A stretch of 27,500 nt of DNA from Zygnema cylindricum (Eukaryota; Streptophyta; Zygnematophyceae; Zygnematales; Zygnemataceae). The notes under the pieces were generated by a model that was given only the letters and a program-made list of their open reading frames with translations, did no database searches and was not told the DNA's origin. This document shows positions 11,267-20,231 of this stretch, one piece after another (within the stretch, counting starts at the first letter, position 1; every line of letters begins with the position of its first letter). Location: positions 284,952-312,451 of the forward strand of contig JBBHKE010003570.1 of the NCBI GenBank assembly GCA_037447655.1, written 5' to 3'. Both the position numbers and the translations under genes were made by a program.

Positions 11267-11276
11267 AATTTCTAAA
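11267..11276. repeat. Right target-site duplication of Mutator-like element
   Basis: AATTTCTAAA; one mismatch to 10297-10306. Confidence 0.8.
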
Positions 11277-11560
11277 CGCTAATAACGATTGGCGGTGTAG
11301 TTACCACTTTGGCACAAGTCAAATGTAGTCAACAAATTGTCGCGAGAACTGTACCAAAATTATACCAAAATTGTACCTTTTGTGTAAGTCCTCTGATATC
11401 CGTACCAAGTGTGTATCATTTGTGTAGACGGATTGTTCAATTCTGTACTTGTTGACTTAACCGCTCGGACCTATCCAAAATGTCGTATGCGCTTATCATT
11501 GAATTAAAATAAAAAAGAATGTTAAACGTGCGTGTTTGCTTTCACAAGGTTGAACGGTTT

Positions 11561-12331
11561 GGGTATGTCCCCATGTACTTGTAACTTAGCGAGCTTACTT
11601 TGTATTTTAGCGCGGATCTGCCGGACTCGGTTTTCAAGTGTTTATATGTGTAAGAACGTAATCCTAACTTGCGTTTGTGACGATTGTATACGTCGACAAT
11701 ATTTGTGACGGCTGTCAACGTCTACAATATGTGTTGTCGCACGTTATTTTTTGGAACTTGTGACGTTGCATGTTTTACCGTGACACGTAGACGTACCGCA
11801 TTCTAGCCTGTGCACTTTCACGATTGAAAAAGGTGCGCTTTGCCTTCACGTCTCCTAACCGGTTAACGTGAAATGGCATCAGAATTTCGCGACCCCTGCA
11901 AAAAAAAAAAACCGTACTGAACGAAAACGGACAAAACCAAACAAATTGTGTACTTTTTGTCGTCGCATTGAACGGAAACGAACATAACATAACAATTTTG
12001 TACTCTTCTTTGTCCATAGAAATCGTATGAAAATTTTCGAAAATTATGGCACATGCGAATATATGTTCCTATTTGTTTATCGAGAATACCTAGTTTTAAA
12101 ACATATCGCGCATGTGTTTTAAACATAAGTTTGAAGATGACATTTTTTTCGTGGAAGTGGGTCGAAAGATATAAGACTACAAATTTTCGTACATCCTAAG
12201 TTTGAGGATGACGCAAATTGTACTCTACAAATTTGCGATTCTTTCGCACGTTTGCAACTTAGGCAATATGACGCTAAGTTTTACAAGAAAACGACAAAAA
12301 AACCCTTACTTATGCACATGGGGACATACCC
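11561..12331. mobile_element. PIF/Harbinger-like MITE, complete copy
   Basis: A 771-bp element with termini GGGTATGTCCCCATGT at 11561 and its complement ending at 12331. The right flank is TTA and the left flank TTT, compatible with a decayed 3-bp TWA duplication; the GGG start also suits PIF/Harbinger. The body is shared at high identity with 21199-21921, including the conserved ends of the two regions at about 12180-12331 and 21770-21921. No transposase ORF: short frames in it are broken and differ between copies. The superfamily assignment is inference from termini. Confidence 0.7.
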
Positions 12332-12670
12332 TTAGAATGGTTTCATTAGGCGGTTGCTCGTATAATTTTGGAGTTTACGAAACGGTGCGCCGCGACGTGG
12401 CGCGGAGCGGAGGCGACTTAGGAATGCGAGGCCACCCTCCGACAAAAATGTAATTATTAGTGCAGTCATGCAATAATATAATAAGTGGTATTGACATGTA
12501 CGAAACGGTACGGCCTTCAGTTAACATCCCTACTTTTTCGCTAATGGAAGTCCGCCCTAAATAATAGTTAGATATTGGATACCAAATGCATCTCCACCGT
12601 TGATATTCTCCGTCATATTGGTAGGGCGCATATGACTTGAAATTATTATATTTCATAACAGTAGTTTATA
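12332..12670. other. Spacer without a recognised feature
   Basis: Mixed composition with a short GC-rich patch (near 12385-12430, containing gcgcc...ggcgc). The overlapping small ORFs on both strands have no recognisable product. Confidence 0.5.
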
Positions 12671-12800
12671 GTGTTGGATATTGGGTAAATTCATATCGCA
12701 ATAATCTCAATATTAAATATATTGAATATCGATTGAGCAGAATCCCCGATATATCGTACCGGGACCAACATAAATCATCGCGATATATAGTATTTTATTA
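12671..12800. mobile_element. ATATCG-rich MITE relic
   Basis: It starts gtgttggatattggg, similar to the GTTGTGTATCGGAGG and GTTGGGTATCGAGG termini of the copies at 25965 and 22464 (complement), and carries the same density of cgatatatcg words. The right terminus is lost in AT-rich DNA. Confidence 0.4.
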
Positions 12801-12868
12801 AATTTAATATTTTATATTTTTATATAATATGTTTTTTTAGCGAAAAAGACAAATTGTCTGATACGCTA

Positions 12869-13419
12869 CACCGTCAATCGCTATTAGAGTATATAACGCC
12901 AATTCGGTGCCCTTTTTTCAAAAAAAAAAACCTGAAATACAATCCATAATTCTATTTTTTCCATTATTCTAATTAGGTTATTTTTTCAATTAGCGTTAAT
13001 AATGTAAGTACACTGCGATGGAAATAGTGTGGAGTACGGACACGATATTTCGGTACGAAATGGTACTTTTTGAATTACAAAGGCATAGAAAGACACTTAA
13101 CATTATTGCGCACACATGTGAATATGCACTGGAAGAAAGAGATGCGAACTTGTCGACAAAAATCACGTTCTCATATGTTCGTCCGTCGACCGTGTGAACA
13201 GCGGGACGGCGTACGAATTGTCAGATTTTGTACGAATACACATATTACTGTAGACATTGAAAGGGCGGGTATTCATTATTCAGGACAACCCAAATTAAAG
13301 TTAGGGATTAATTAGTATATATATTTTTTTTCAAAAAAAATAAATTCCCGATTAGTGTTAATAACGCTAAATTTTTTTTTACGCTATTTATTCCTTTACT
13401 CTAATAGCCATTGACGGTG
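12869..13419. mobile_element. TA-flanked MITE, intact copy 2
   Basis: A 551-bp element with termini CACCGTCAATCGCTATTAGAG (left) and the complement of CACCGTCAATGGCTATTAGAG (right), one mismatch in 21 bp, between TA dinucleotides at 12867-12868 and 13420-13421. The TA target suggests a Tc1/mariner-type helper. Internal ttgtcagattttgtacga and gttcgtccg words reappear in inverted orientation in the copy at 22471-23009. The gypsy LTR starts only one base after its right TA. The 81-aa frame at 13070-13315 within it is not considered a gene. Confidence 0.8.
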
Positions 13420-13422
13420 TAC

Positions 13423-14389
13423 TGTAACAACAATAGCGGATCGAACTTGTTTATAAAGGGGTATTTAGGTGTTATGATTATAGAGTACTAAATTCGGTAG
13501 ACGTCCGCAAAAGAATCACGCTATTTGGAGTTATATTTTAAAAGTTATAGCGATGGGTGCATTTAGGTGACAGCGTGGGGTCTAAATAACAAGTGGGTAT
13601 CATTGAAACGGGTTAAGGGTCAAATTAGTACCGAAATTACGCGTGTACGTTTCATAAAGTTCTAACGAAACGTTTAGTATGCACGGTGGTTCGTTTCGTA
13701 CAAATTTTAGTACGAAACGTCACTTTTACTTAAAGGAATTTCGTAGGAAGTTTCGCGTGCGAAATTTGTTACGCACGATCGTGCGAAGTCGCGTTTCGTT
13801 TGGCGCGCACTTTTGCACGTAAATGTTACGTAGTGAAACGTAACGTTTGATTGGTTAGTAAAGTGCTAAGTAGTTAGTAAGAGATTTCGCACGTTTTTGC
13901 ATTGGTCAGTCTGAGTCTTTGCTGATCAATGATTGGCCCAGGTAAAAGCCTGTTAAAACGGAGCGTTGACTCTGGCCTGGCGAGTCCAGGGCGATGATGG
14001 ATAAATAGTGAAGTGTAAGGGGAGAGTAGACATCTTTTCCTTTGGAGAAGTTTGTGGAAATTCCAGCTGATCTTGGTCCTGAGCGATTAATACCAAATTG
14101 GAGAAAAGGCATTTTTGCATTGAAATCTCTTACTAACTAAATAGTGTTTTAGTAGTTAAGAGATATAATTATTAAGAGTGGAGAGTAGAGGAAACACTTT
14201 AAATTGAAGGGTTGAGCCACGAGGGCAAGAGACCAAGCTAATGTTATGTGGACAGAAGCTTCTTCTAATTTAAAGTTATCCTTATGTGAGTGTTTTCCAA
14301 TGTGGATGTGTATTTTCCAATGTGTGGAATGTGTGGTTGGAATTGTTTGTAGTAATGGGATTTTTTGAGAGGTAGGAGATCCTGTTACA
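13423..14389 (+). repeat. 5' LTR of the gypsy element
   Basis: 967 bp, 7-bp inverted termini TGTAACA/TGTTACA. The first half is rich in CpG, CGTAC and GTTTCG words and holds palindromes at 13692-13719 (cgtttcgta...tacgaaacg) and 13772-13785 (CGCACGATCGTGCG). An 18-bp perfect inverted repeat brackets 13871-13888 and 14122-14139. A TATA-like box lies between its arms at 14001-14008. Confidence 0.97.
14001..14008 (+). promoter_or_regulatory. Possible LTR TATA box
   Basis: ATAAATAG, about 390 bases before the LTR end and repeated at 20810-20817 in the 3' LTR. It is the best TATA-like word in the expected U3/R area. The transcription start has not been located. Confidence 0.4.
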
Positions 14390-14391
14390 TA

Positions 14392-14403
14392 TGGTATCAA
14401 AGC
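14392..14403 (+). other. Primer binding site for initiator Met-tRNA
   Basis: TGGTATCAAAGC starts two bases after the 5' LTR. It matches the 3' end complement of plant initiator tRNA-Met (TGGTATCAGAGC) in 11 of 12 positions. This tRNA would prime minus-strand DNA synthesis. Confidence 0.9.
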
Positions 14404-15167
14404 TTTGGTTAGAAACCAGGGAGAAGTTTGCTCACCCCAAAATGGATTGCCGTGACCGGTGAGGGTGCTCTAACCTGTGTTGGTGGAACCACAATGTGAA
14501 GTGGTAGGGGATTGGAGGGAAACTAAGTGACCACACTGCCAGCGGCCGCTGGTTAGATGTGGGGCGTGCTAAGGTCATAAGGACCAAGGCGGGGTGGGCA
14601 GTGTAGCCACCGCTGAAGCTCACTCCAATTACCGAGAGGCCAAACAAACTTGCCTTCTCCTAGCAATGATTCATGTGTAGAGGGAGGGCTTAAAGCCATG
14701 AAGGGTGAGGATGTGAGGATTATAGAACAAAAGATCCTGATGTAGTGGGAAATGGGGAATTTGCTGATGATGGAGGAGGAAAGTGGGGCACTTTACTTCT
14801 TTAAGAGCAAAGGAGTCCAGAAATGACTCAAAACTTTTCAAACCCTAAATTGTTACCTTTGATTGATTTCAATTTTGCTGTTGCAAAATTTATGGTTAAA
14901 TCTTACCTTTGAGAGCTTTCAATTTTGCTGTTACAAAATTTGTGGGGAAAATTCTTACCTTCTATTGTAATGTGGGAAATTGAAAATTTGAATTTGTACT
15001 AACTTATTATCAATGTCTTTTTAATTTCTCAGATCTTGATCTTTTCAAATGATTTGTTAAGGAGAAGAAGTTTTGGATTGGAGCAATCTAAGGACTTCAA
15101 ATTTGCAGCAAATTTCTTTGGGAAATTATACTCTATCTTTCCTTTTGCTTGATTTAATTGTGTGATA
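14404..15167 (+). other. Untranslated leader of the gypsy element
   Basis: 764 bases between PBS and gag with several short upstream ATGs and no conserved ORF. It includes a near-repeated block, 'ttgattgatttcaattttgctgttgcaaaattta' at about 14857-14892 versus 'gagagctttcaattttgctgttacaaaatttg' at about 14910-14942. The packaging signal would be expected here but cannot be pointed to. Confidence 0.6.
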
Positions 15168-16484
15168 ATGACAAATTCTGCATGGAAACGTGAAATGGAG
15201 AATGCTTTGAATGTGTTGAAGAAGCGAACTGTGAAATTGGTCAAAAGATTTAATAATCATGCTACCGCTGTGGATGAAACCATTTCCGAATTGAAAAGTG
15301 AATTAAAAAATGTCAAAGAAAATGGAAATGTTTCAAATGAGAAATTAGATAAACTTATTAACTTAATTCAGACTAAGAATGATATGAATGACCAAAAGGG
15401 TGAGAGTAGTAAAAAGAATATCAATTTTAGGGAGGATGATCATGATAGACCTAAGAAGATAAGGGATCTGAAATTGTCTATTAGTGAGGCACCATCGTTT
15501 GATGGTAAGAGGATTGATGAGTTGGATGCTTAGATTTTTTATATGGAATATTATTTGGAGTCTAGAAATTGCGATCGTGATGATTACACTTCTTTTAATG
15601 TTAACTGTCTGAAAGGCGATGCTCAAATTTGGTATTATACTCAGAGAAGGTCTAAATTGATTCCTGATAATGCTGATTGGGAAACTTTTAAAACCGCGAT
15701 CAAATCGCGTTTCTTGTCTGTCACTTTTAAATCCAGAATGGAAGAAAAGTGGCTGAATTGTAAGCAGACTGGATCTGTGAAGGATTATATTGTGGAATTT
15801 GACTCATCTAGTATTCATGTCATAGGTTTGACTGATGAAATGGCTAAATTGCATTTCTTGAACTATTTGAATCCTATACTGAAATCAGAACTAAAACATC
15901 AAAAATTTAATAATTTGAAGGAATTACAAGATAAGTCATTGGAATTAGAGGATCAGTTGGGGTATAATCGGGAAACTCGATCACTCAGGGGTAATTCAAA
16001 TGAAGTATCACAGTGGGATGAGGAGGAATTTGTTGAAGAGGGTTTGAATGCTGGTCTGGTGAATAGGCAAAATATCTTCAAGGGAAATCAAAGGGGTGGA
16101 CATAGTGTTAATGCAGGAAATAAATTTAGCAATAGAGGGGGGTACATTAAAAGTCCTAAACCGAACATTAATGCTCAGAAGCCTAACCTTACCATCCCCA
16201 CATGCACTATTTGTCAGAAAGGGGGTCATAGAGCATTTGAGTGTGCACAATTGAAAAAGATTAACTGTTATAACTGTGGAGAGGAGGGACATTTTAGTAG
16301 AGAGTGCACAAAACCCAAAAAGAAAGTCACTTGTTTCAAATGTGGAGGTCCAGATCATTACGCTAAAGACTGTACAGATAAAGGTTCTCTCAAAACAGTC
16401 GATGTAAATGAAGGTCTCCAAGAGGATATTGCATTATATCTAGCTGAGCAGGAAGCCCAGGAGGTGGGAAACGAAAAGGACTAA
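15168..16484 (+). pseudogene. gag: gag (capsid and three-zinc-knuckle nucleocapsid), interrupted
   Basis: One frame from ATG 15168 to TAA 16482-16484, broken only by TAG at 15531-15533. The N-terminal 120 residues are Lys/Glu-rich with a probable coiled coil. The stop lies in the capsid-like retrotransposon-gag region, just after 'IDELDA', where the family usually has Trp; TGG to TAG by one G-to-A change would explain it. After the stop the frame continues at once with the capsid block (LKGDAQIWYYT, WETFKTAIKSRF). Three CX2CX4HX4C zinc knuckles follow at 16203-16244, 16266-16307 and 16332-16373, where one or two are more usual. Gag forms the cytoplasmic particle and binds the element RNA. The last 35 residues are acidic. 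Confidence 0.93.
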
Positions 16485-16683
16485 CTGAAAGTCCTCAGTT
16501 TGGTAAACGGGATCCAGAAGTTAAAGAGTTAACTTTGGAGGGCAAATTAATGAATGGAAAAGTTAGGATAGCTGAATTTATTATGATTCTCACTACACTG
16601 CATAGTTTAAAGAACCCTTCTGATGAAATTCTCAACAACAGACCTATGTTAGGACAGTTAGTAATGATGACACCAGACACAGT
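16485..16683 (+). pseudogene. gag-pol junction with shifting frames
   Basis: Directly after the gag stop, the -1 frame is open from 16481 to 16684 and reads like linker sequence (GKRDPEVKELTLEGK). The protease frame is a different one and opens only at 16627. So the junction needs two frame changes to read through. Either pol was made by programmed shifting plus later decay, or indels have accumulated. The bases around the gag end (gaaaaggac) are not a strong slippery heptamer. Confidence 0.55.
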
Positions 16684-17106
16684 TTGATTAGATTCGAGTC
16701 ATTAGTGGAAGGAAAACCGTTGAAAGTAATGGTTGATTCAGGTGCCACACATAATTTTATTTCACATAAGTTTGTAGAGGAAAATAAAATTCCTACTGTC
16801 ATAAGGGAAAAGCCTTTACATGTTCAAGTGGCAAATGGTAATAAGTCCACATTAGACTTACAAACTGACACGATAGAAGTTGATATCCAAGGTCATAAAA
16901 TGAAAGTTGTGTGTGAAATAATGAATTTGGGAAGTGAAGAACTAATTCTGGGAAAGCCTTGGTTAACATAACATAATCCTCAAATTAATTGGGAAATTAA
17001 CACCTTAAAAGTGAAGTCTGAAAACGGTTGGAAGGTTTTGCAAGCATTATCTCCTAAGAAATTGCATAGGAATCATATAAATAACATAAGCAGATTGGGA
17101 GTATAA
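16684..17106 (+). pseudogene. Aspartic protease domain of pol, with two stops
   Basis: The frame contains VMVDSGATHNFISHKF, the retropepsin active site D-S-G (Asp codon 16735-16737), then ELILGKPWL, the usual flap-to-end motif. TAA at 16969-16971 interrupts the conserved 'WL..HNP.I.W' motif and TAA at 17104-17106 lies in the linker; both are in frame with the RT that follows, so they look like point mutations. The enzyme would cleave the Gag-Pol precursor. Confidence 0.88.
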
Positions 17107-18290
17107 GGTTTGATATCTGCTAAACAATTTAAAAAACACTTAAAAGATAAAACGAATCATGCTTTCTTGTTATTAGTAACTGAAGCAGTTACTGATGAAG
17201 GGGGGGGAGAAAACACTAACATTGATGTCATCCCTAAATCTGACACCACTAAAACTTTCGAAAAACTAAAATCTGATTTTGTAACTGACATTAATACAGC
17301 TGATGTTGTTGTTAAGGATTTGATTTTTGAATTTCAAGATGTTTTCCCAAGTGATTTACCCTCGGGAAGGCCACCTTCCCGAGATGTAGAACATGTTATT
17401 AACCTTGAACCTGGATGTAATCCTTCTGTCACAGGAATTTATAAACACAGTTTCTTTGAGCAGGAGGAGTTAAAGAAACAGATCAAAGAACTCCTAGAGA
17501 AAGAACATATTCAACCCAGCAAATCACCATACGGAGCACCAGTTCTTTTCGTCAAAAAGAAGGACGGAACGTTGAGAATGTGTGTCGATTATCGTAGTCT
17601 GAACAAGATTACGGTGAAGGATAAGTATCCGTTACCTTTAATTTCTGATTTGATAAATCGTTTAAAAGTGCTAAAGTATTTTCGTTGATTGACCTGCGTA
17701 GTGGCTTTAATCAGGTGCCAATTAGAATTGAGGATGTTGATAAAACTGTTTTCAGGACTAGGGCATGTCATTTTGAATGGATAGTGATGCCATTCGACTT
17801 AACTAATGCTCCGCCTACTTACCAAAGATTAATGAACCAAACTTTTTCGGATTACATAGATGAGTTTGTTCAGGTGTTTATTGATGATATTCTAATTTAC
17901 AGTGAATCTAGAGAATAACATGTAATTCACTTAAGAAAAGTGTTAGAAAGGTTAAAAGAAAGAAAATTATACGGAAAATTGTCAAAATCTAGCTTTCTTA
18001 AAAGTGAACAATTATTTTTGGGACATATAGTTAGCGGGGAAGGTGTTAAAACAGATCCATCTAAAATCATTGCAATCCAAAATTGGAAGCTACCTACTAA
18101 TGTCACGGAAGCTAGATCATTTTTGGGATTGGCCACTTACTACAGGAAATTTATAAAGAACTTCAGTATGATCGCCGCACCTTTGACGGATTTACTTCGA
18201 GAAAAGGAGACGTTTGTGTGGGGAGCTGATCAAGAGAGAGCATTCAAGGAACTAAAAGGGAAGTTGACCTCTGCCCCTACACTGGTGTAT
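17107..18290 (+). pseudogene. Reverse transcriptase domain of pol, frame-broken
   Basis: RT landmarks in order: [16 protein letters not shown] (start), [40 protein letters not shown] (first catalytic Asp, 17691-17693), MPFDLTNAPPTYQRLMN, and FIDDILIYS (catalytic Asp pair 17883-17888). The frame changes between about 17655 and 17668, within a tttaaaag run; a one-base loss there would account for it. TAA at 17916-17918 interrupts the thumb start, and the same frame continues at once after it. The usual Gly of MPFGL is Asp (17796-17798), a G-to-A type change at a conserved site. Function as RNA-dependent DNA polymerase is lost in this copy. Confidence 0.93.
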
Positions 18291-18690
18291 CCTGACCCTG
18301 CTGGAGAATTTGAAGTTCTGATCACTACAAATGCATCTGATAAAGGTTTAGGTGCAAACATAAGTCAGAAAGTTGGTAAACACTTTCATCCTATTGCTTT
18401 TGAGTCCAGAAAATTTAATGATGCTGAAAAGAACTATACAGCACAGGAAAAGGAATTACTTGCAATTGTACATGCATTGGTGAAATGGCGTTGTTATTTG
18501 CATAATAAAGAATTTACAGTTCACTGTGATAATAAAGCACTCTCTTATTTACAGAGATTAAGTGATGCGCAGATTATGACTGGCAGACAGGTTAGGTGGA
18601 TGCAAAAATTAGCATATTTCAAATTTAATGTCAAACATATTCTTGGGAAAACAAATGTAGTCGCAGATCCATTAAGTAGATGTTTTGAAA
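18291..18690 (+). pseudogene. RNase H domain of pol, first catalytic Asp changed to Asn
   Basis: Part of the 747-codon open frame 17940-20183. Motifs: LITTNASDKGLGA (residues 128-139), KELLAIVHAL, VHCDNKALSYL, NVVADPLSR. Family members have Asp where this copy has Asn131 (aat 18330-18332; 'TDAS'), the first metal ligand, so cleavage of the RNA-DNA hybrid should be abolished. The remaining acidic residues (in KELLAIV, CDNKA and VADPL) are in place. Confidence 0.88.
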
Positions 18691-19990
18691 TAAGTGTTAT
18701 GGTTCAAGATGAATTGTTTTTAGATACAGTTAGATATGGTTATGATAAAGATCCTTATTTTGTTGTGATTTGCAAGAATATTTTGGGAGGGAATTCTGAC
18801 CCACTGAATGAGAGGCATGTCAAAAACTTTAGAATAGAAGATGGTTTACTGTATTTGCGAACAGGGGATAGGTTATGCATTCCTGAAATGGGAGACTTGA
18901 GAAAACAACTTTTACAGGAAGCCCATGAGCATTTAGGACATCTTGGTCGAGATAAAACTCTTAGTCGGTTGCAGAGTAGATTGTTTTGGCCAGGGATGGC
19001 AAAGGAAGTGTCGAAACACGTGGAAAGTTGTGTCCCTTGCCAACAGAGTAAACCTAGTAATCGGAAACCTAGAGGTCTCTTAAAACCTTTAGATATCCCC
19101 GAAAGACCATGGGAATCTGTCAGTATGGATTTTATTGTCAGGTTACCAGCTACATCTAGAAGAAATGACAGTATCATGGTCGTAGTCGATAGGTTCAGTA
19201 AAATGGCAATCTTTATCCCTTGCAAAACTACTCATTCAGTTGTAGATATTGCAAAGTTATATTTTGACAACGTGGTCAGACATCATGAAGTTCCTCTGTC
19301 TATAGTCAGTGATAGGGATTCTAAATTTACATCTGCATTTTGGAAAGAATTGCAGCAAAATTTAGGCACTGAATTGAAAATGAGTACCGCTTATCATCCT
19401 CAGACAGATGGACAGACAGAAAGGATGAACCGTACACTGGAGGAAATGCTTAGGACTGTTTGCAGTGGAGTTCAGAACACATGGGAATCTAAACTGCCAT
19501 TAATGGAATTTGCATACAATTCATGTAAACATGCTAGTACAATATTCTCGCCATTTAAAGTTGCATACGGATACCAACCTAGAAAAGCATTGGACTTAAT
19601 AACAGGGGTCACTCAAGAGAATAGGGGTTCTGGAACAGAGTTTTGGGAATACGTTCAAACAATTTGGAAAACTGTCCGGGATTCATTAGTGGAGGCACAA
19701 AGGAGGCAAGAATTAAATGCTAACCGCAAACGGGGCGATTGGGTGTTACGCACAGGTGACAAGGTTTGGCTTTCTACAACTCATTACAGGTGCAAGATTA
19801 AGGGACAATCGGATCCTACGGGGAAATTTGCCCCTAACTACATTGGACCATTTACTGTAATCGAGATGATATCGTCAGTTGCTGCCAAATTGGACTTTCC
19901 GCCTTCAACAAAAATTCATCCAGTGATGCACATCAGCCAACTGAAACCAGCGAATCTTCGACCAACAGAAAGAGAACTGGAATTAGATCC
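18691..19990 (+). CDS. Integrase domain of pol, intact
   Basis: Same open frame (residues about 255-680 of the 747-codon ORF). The zinc-binding HHCC module is AHEHLGHLGRDKT...CVPC (Cys364, Cys367). The catalytic triad is D397 (SMDFI), D458 (IVSDRD) and E494 (QTERMNRTLEE), with exactly 35 residues between the last two, the D,D35E spacing. The GPY/F motif is NYIGPF at residues 633-638. All key residues are present, so the integrase part would be functional if it were translated; it would insert the cDNA into chromatin. Confidence 0.93.
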
Positions 19991-20183
19991 CTCAATAATT
20001 ATAGAACCTGAAGTCCACAGATGGGTAATAGATTGGGTTGGTCAACGGTTTAAGGTTGGTGATACTATATTTTGGCAAGTGCATTATCTAGGAAGGCCTC
20101 AGGATGAGTTGACTTTACAGGATAAAAATTCTGAGTTTTTACAGAGGTATTGGAGGGATAATAATATAGAAGTCCCGTCTTGA
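19991..20183 (+). CDS. Chromodomain-like C-terminal tail of integrase
   Basis: The last 58 or so residues after the GPY/F module, ending at TGA 20181-20183. The pattern EVHRWVIDW...FWQVHYLGRPQDELTLQDK follows the chromodomain frame 'eyLVKWKGyp..eatWe.', with the conserved Gly-x-Pro. Aromatic cage positions are altered: the Trp of VKW is Tyr and the Trp of aTWe is Leu. In chromoviruses this module guides insertion to methylated-histone chromatin; here binding by the classical cage is doubtful. Assignment by pattern, moderate confidence. Confidence 0.65.
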
Positions 20184-20195
20184 GAATTAAATGTG

Positions 20196-20231
20196 TTTAA
20201 CTGAGGTCAGTTAAAAATAAGGAGGGGATGA
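20196..20231 (+). other. Hairpin and polypurine tract before the 3' LTR
   Basis: The PPT core aaggaggggatga (20219-20231) directly abuts the LTR and would prime plus-strand synthesis. Just before it, TTTAACTG (20196-20203) and CAGTTAAA (20208-20215) form a perfect 8-bp stem with a 4-base loop. Confidence 0.88.

Larger units (their letters stand above)
9735..11297. mobile_element. TA-MITE copy 1, split by a Mutator-like insertion
   Basis: Internal blocks (cctgaaatagaattaat near 9800, attaggtt-like and aattggcgct near 9850, tgtggagtac at 9890, cgacggtgtacaatttg near 10110, tagcgttaataac at 10261) follow the order seen in the intact copy at 12869-13419. The right terminus CGCTAATAACGATTGGCGGTG followed by TA is at 11277-11299, beyond the inserted element 10307-11266. 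Removing the insert and one TSD copy leaves about 590 bp, close to the 551-bp family size. The left terminus near 9735 is degraded. Confidence 0.7.

Noticed and set aside
13906-14112. A 68-codon minus-strand ORF conserved in both LTRs (also 20715-20921).
   Set aside because: It is conserved because the LTRs are duplicates. It is antisense to the element and resembles no known protein.
15531-17918. In-frame stops could mean a reassigned genetic code or programmed readthrough.
   Set aside because: The interrupted sites correspond to different expected residues (Trp, and positions usually Lys or Glu), both TAG and TAA are involved, and frame breaks and catalytic-site changes occur in the same copy. 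Ordinary decay explains it better.
20184-20231. Search for an env-like third ORF after integrase.
   Set aside because: Only 48 bases separate the pol stop from the 3' LTR.
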